DNA from: Advenella sp. FME57
Lineage (GTDB): Bacteria; Pseudomonadota; Gammaproteobacteria; Burkholderiales; Burkholderiaceae_B
Direction of reading: 5' to 3'
Assembly: GCF_014897675.1 (NCBI RefSeq)
Contig: NZ_JABUXU010000003.1
Span: 186,001-250,000 of the forward strand
DNA: 64,000 nt
Under the pieces are notes generated by a model. It did no database searches. It was not told where the DNA came from and saw nothing but the letters and a program-made list of their open reading frames with translations. Within the stretch, counting starts at the first letter, position 1; each line of letters starts with the position of its first letter. Positions 63,633 to 64,000 of the stretch are shown here, piece after piece. Both the position numbers and the translations under genes were made by a program.

Positions 63633-63671
63633 AATCAAACTCCTTAGGGAAGTGAATCAAACTCCTTAGGG
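63633..63671. repeat. 17-base direct repeat after the second Bug gene
   Basis: AATCAAACTCCTTAGGG occurs at 63633-63649 and 63655-63671. Right after it an imperfect inverted repeat (CCCCGGG, 63672-63678, with CCCGGGG near 63714-63720, plus inner GCCA/TGGC) could end transcription of both flanking genes. Confidence 0.7.
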
Positions 63672-63731
63672 CCCCGGGCTATGTGCCAAAGGCGGTTGTG
63701 CGATTGGCCATGTCCCGGGGGGTGATTCGTG

Positions 63732-64000
63732 TCAGGTTCCCACGCTGAGTGGCGCACGCAGTTTACGCAGCAGGGCAACGACGCTTTGGGCGGTAATACG
63801 TCCGGTTTTGGGATTATCAGAAGGAATGTTCTGGATTTCCACCGATAGCAGCGCTGCATCGGAAACGACTTCGATGCGATGCGTATTGCGCTCCAGAAAA
63901 GGATCCGCCCACACTTCCAAAAAAGTATTGTCGGGACCGACGCCGGCCAGCGCAACGCTGGCTGCCACGTTCAGATTGGCCGGAAAGCCAGCCGCAGCCT
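63732..64000 (-). CDS. L-aspartate dehydrogenase, C-terminal part (cut by window edge)
   Basis: About 89 visible residues from the edge: AAAGFPANLNVAAS, then VGPDNTFLEVWADPF, RNTHRIEVVSDAAL and SDNPKTGRITAQSVVALLRKL. These match the C-terminal domain of aspartate dehydrogenase (NadX type), which makes iminoaspartate for NAD synthesis or aspartate turnover. Start lies beyond the window. Convergent with the Bug gene. Confidence 0.85.
   Translation of the reverse strand, partial: AAAGFPANLNVAASVALAGVGPDNTFLEVWADPFLERNTHRIEVVSDAALLSVEIQNIPSDNPKTGRITAQSVVALLRKLRAPLSVGT

Noticed and set aside
1-64000. tRNA, rRNA, CRISPR arrays, insertion sequences or prophage genes
   Set aside because: No cloverleaf, spaced repeat array, transposase or phage structural gene was seen in any gap or frame.

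Overview
The window reads as chromosome of a betaproteobacterium, most likely family Alcaligenaceae (Advenella/Bordetella/Pusillimonas type). This is inferred from the many catabolic operons, three periplasmic Bug/TctC-type binding proteins, the aerobic benzoyl-CoA (box) pathway with its BoxR regulator, and moderate-to-high GC. No rRNA, tRNA, phage, insertion sequence or CRISPR array was seen. Both window edges cut a gene: an M20 amidohydrolase at the left and an aspartate dehydrogenase at the right.

Layout. 1-3.2 kb: end of an amidohydrolase, a HicAB toxin-antitoxin pair (hicA is only 56 codons with a TTG start) and a DNA photolyase. 3.6-11 kb: a TetR regulator divergent from an operon of alpha/beta-hydrolase, VOC-fold dioxygenase-like protein, aryl-acid adenylate/CoA ligase, hotdog thioesterase, salicylyl-CoA/aminobenzoyl-CoA-type FAD monooxygenase and a Bug binding protein; the shared intergenic region carries repeated TTGAC-N6-GTCAA operators. 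11.3-18.2 kb: a DmpA-like aminopeptidase, then an XRE-cupin regulator with a polar amino acid-type ABC transporter, an FAD amine oxidase-like enzyme and a GhrA-like reductase. 18.4-26.4 kb: cupin, dtd, TauE/SafE exporter, lrgAB, succinate-semialdehyde dehydrogenase, HpaI-type aldolase, an unknown exported beta-rich protein and a GT28 glycolipid glycosyltransferase. 26.7-36 kb: mmsA with an orphan binding protein and a divergent LysR gene, dienelactone hydrolase, an L,D-transpeptidase next to a Tat-exported DUF882 peptidase, a 3-hydroxyacyl-CoA dehydrogenase, a GNAT enzyme and an MnmM-like methyltransferase.

36-51 kb is the benzoate region. A leftward operon encodes a DUF4863 protein, benzoate-CoA ligase, a complete branched-chain-type ABC transporter with two binding proteins, and a BKACE enzyme. 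The divergent boxR and boxCBA genes encode regulator, ring-cleaving enzyme and benzoyl-CoA epoxidase. TGCA-N6-TGCA elements lie in both control regions. boxD is not in the window, so the lower pathway must continue elsewhere.

51-55.6 kb: a second polar amino acid ABC transporter with an internal terminator, followed by a 2-oxoglutarate/Fe(II) oxygenase. 55.8-63.6 kb: a GntR regulator with a three-part biotin-dependent acyl-CoA carboxylase (separate biotin carboxylase, 70-residue biotin carrier, carboxyltransferase), a class III CoA-transferase and two tandemly duplicated Bug binding proteins. The palindrome ATTGTTAACAAT and a near copy mark the GntR gene and the divergent carboxylase promoter. 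The duplication also copied the end of the carboxyltransferase gene, which survives as a decayed fragment. The two most interesting uncharacterised systems are the TetR-controlled aryl-CoA cluster and this CoA-transferase/carboxylase/Bug cluster.
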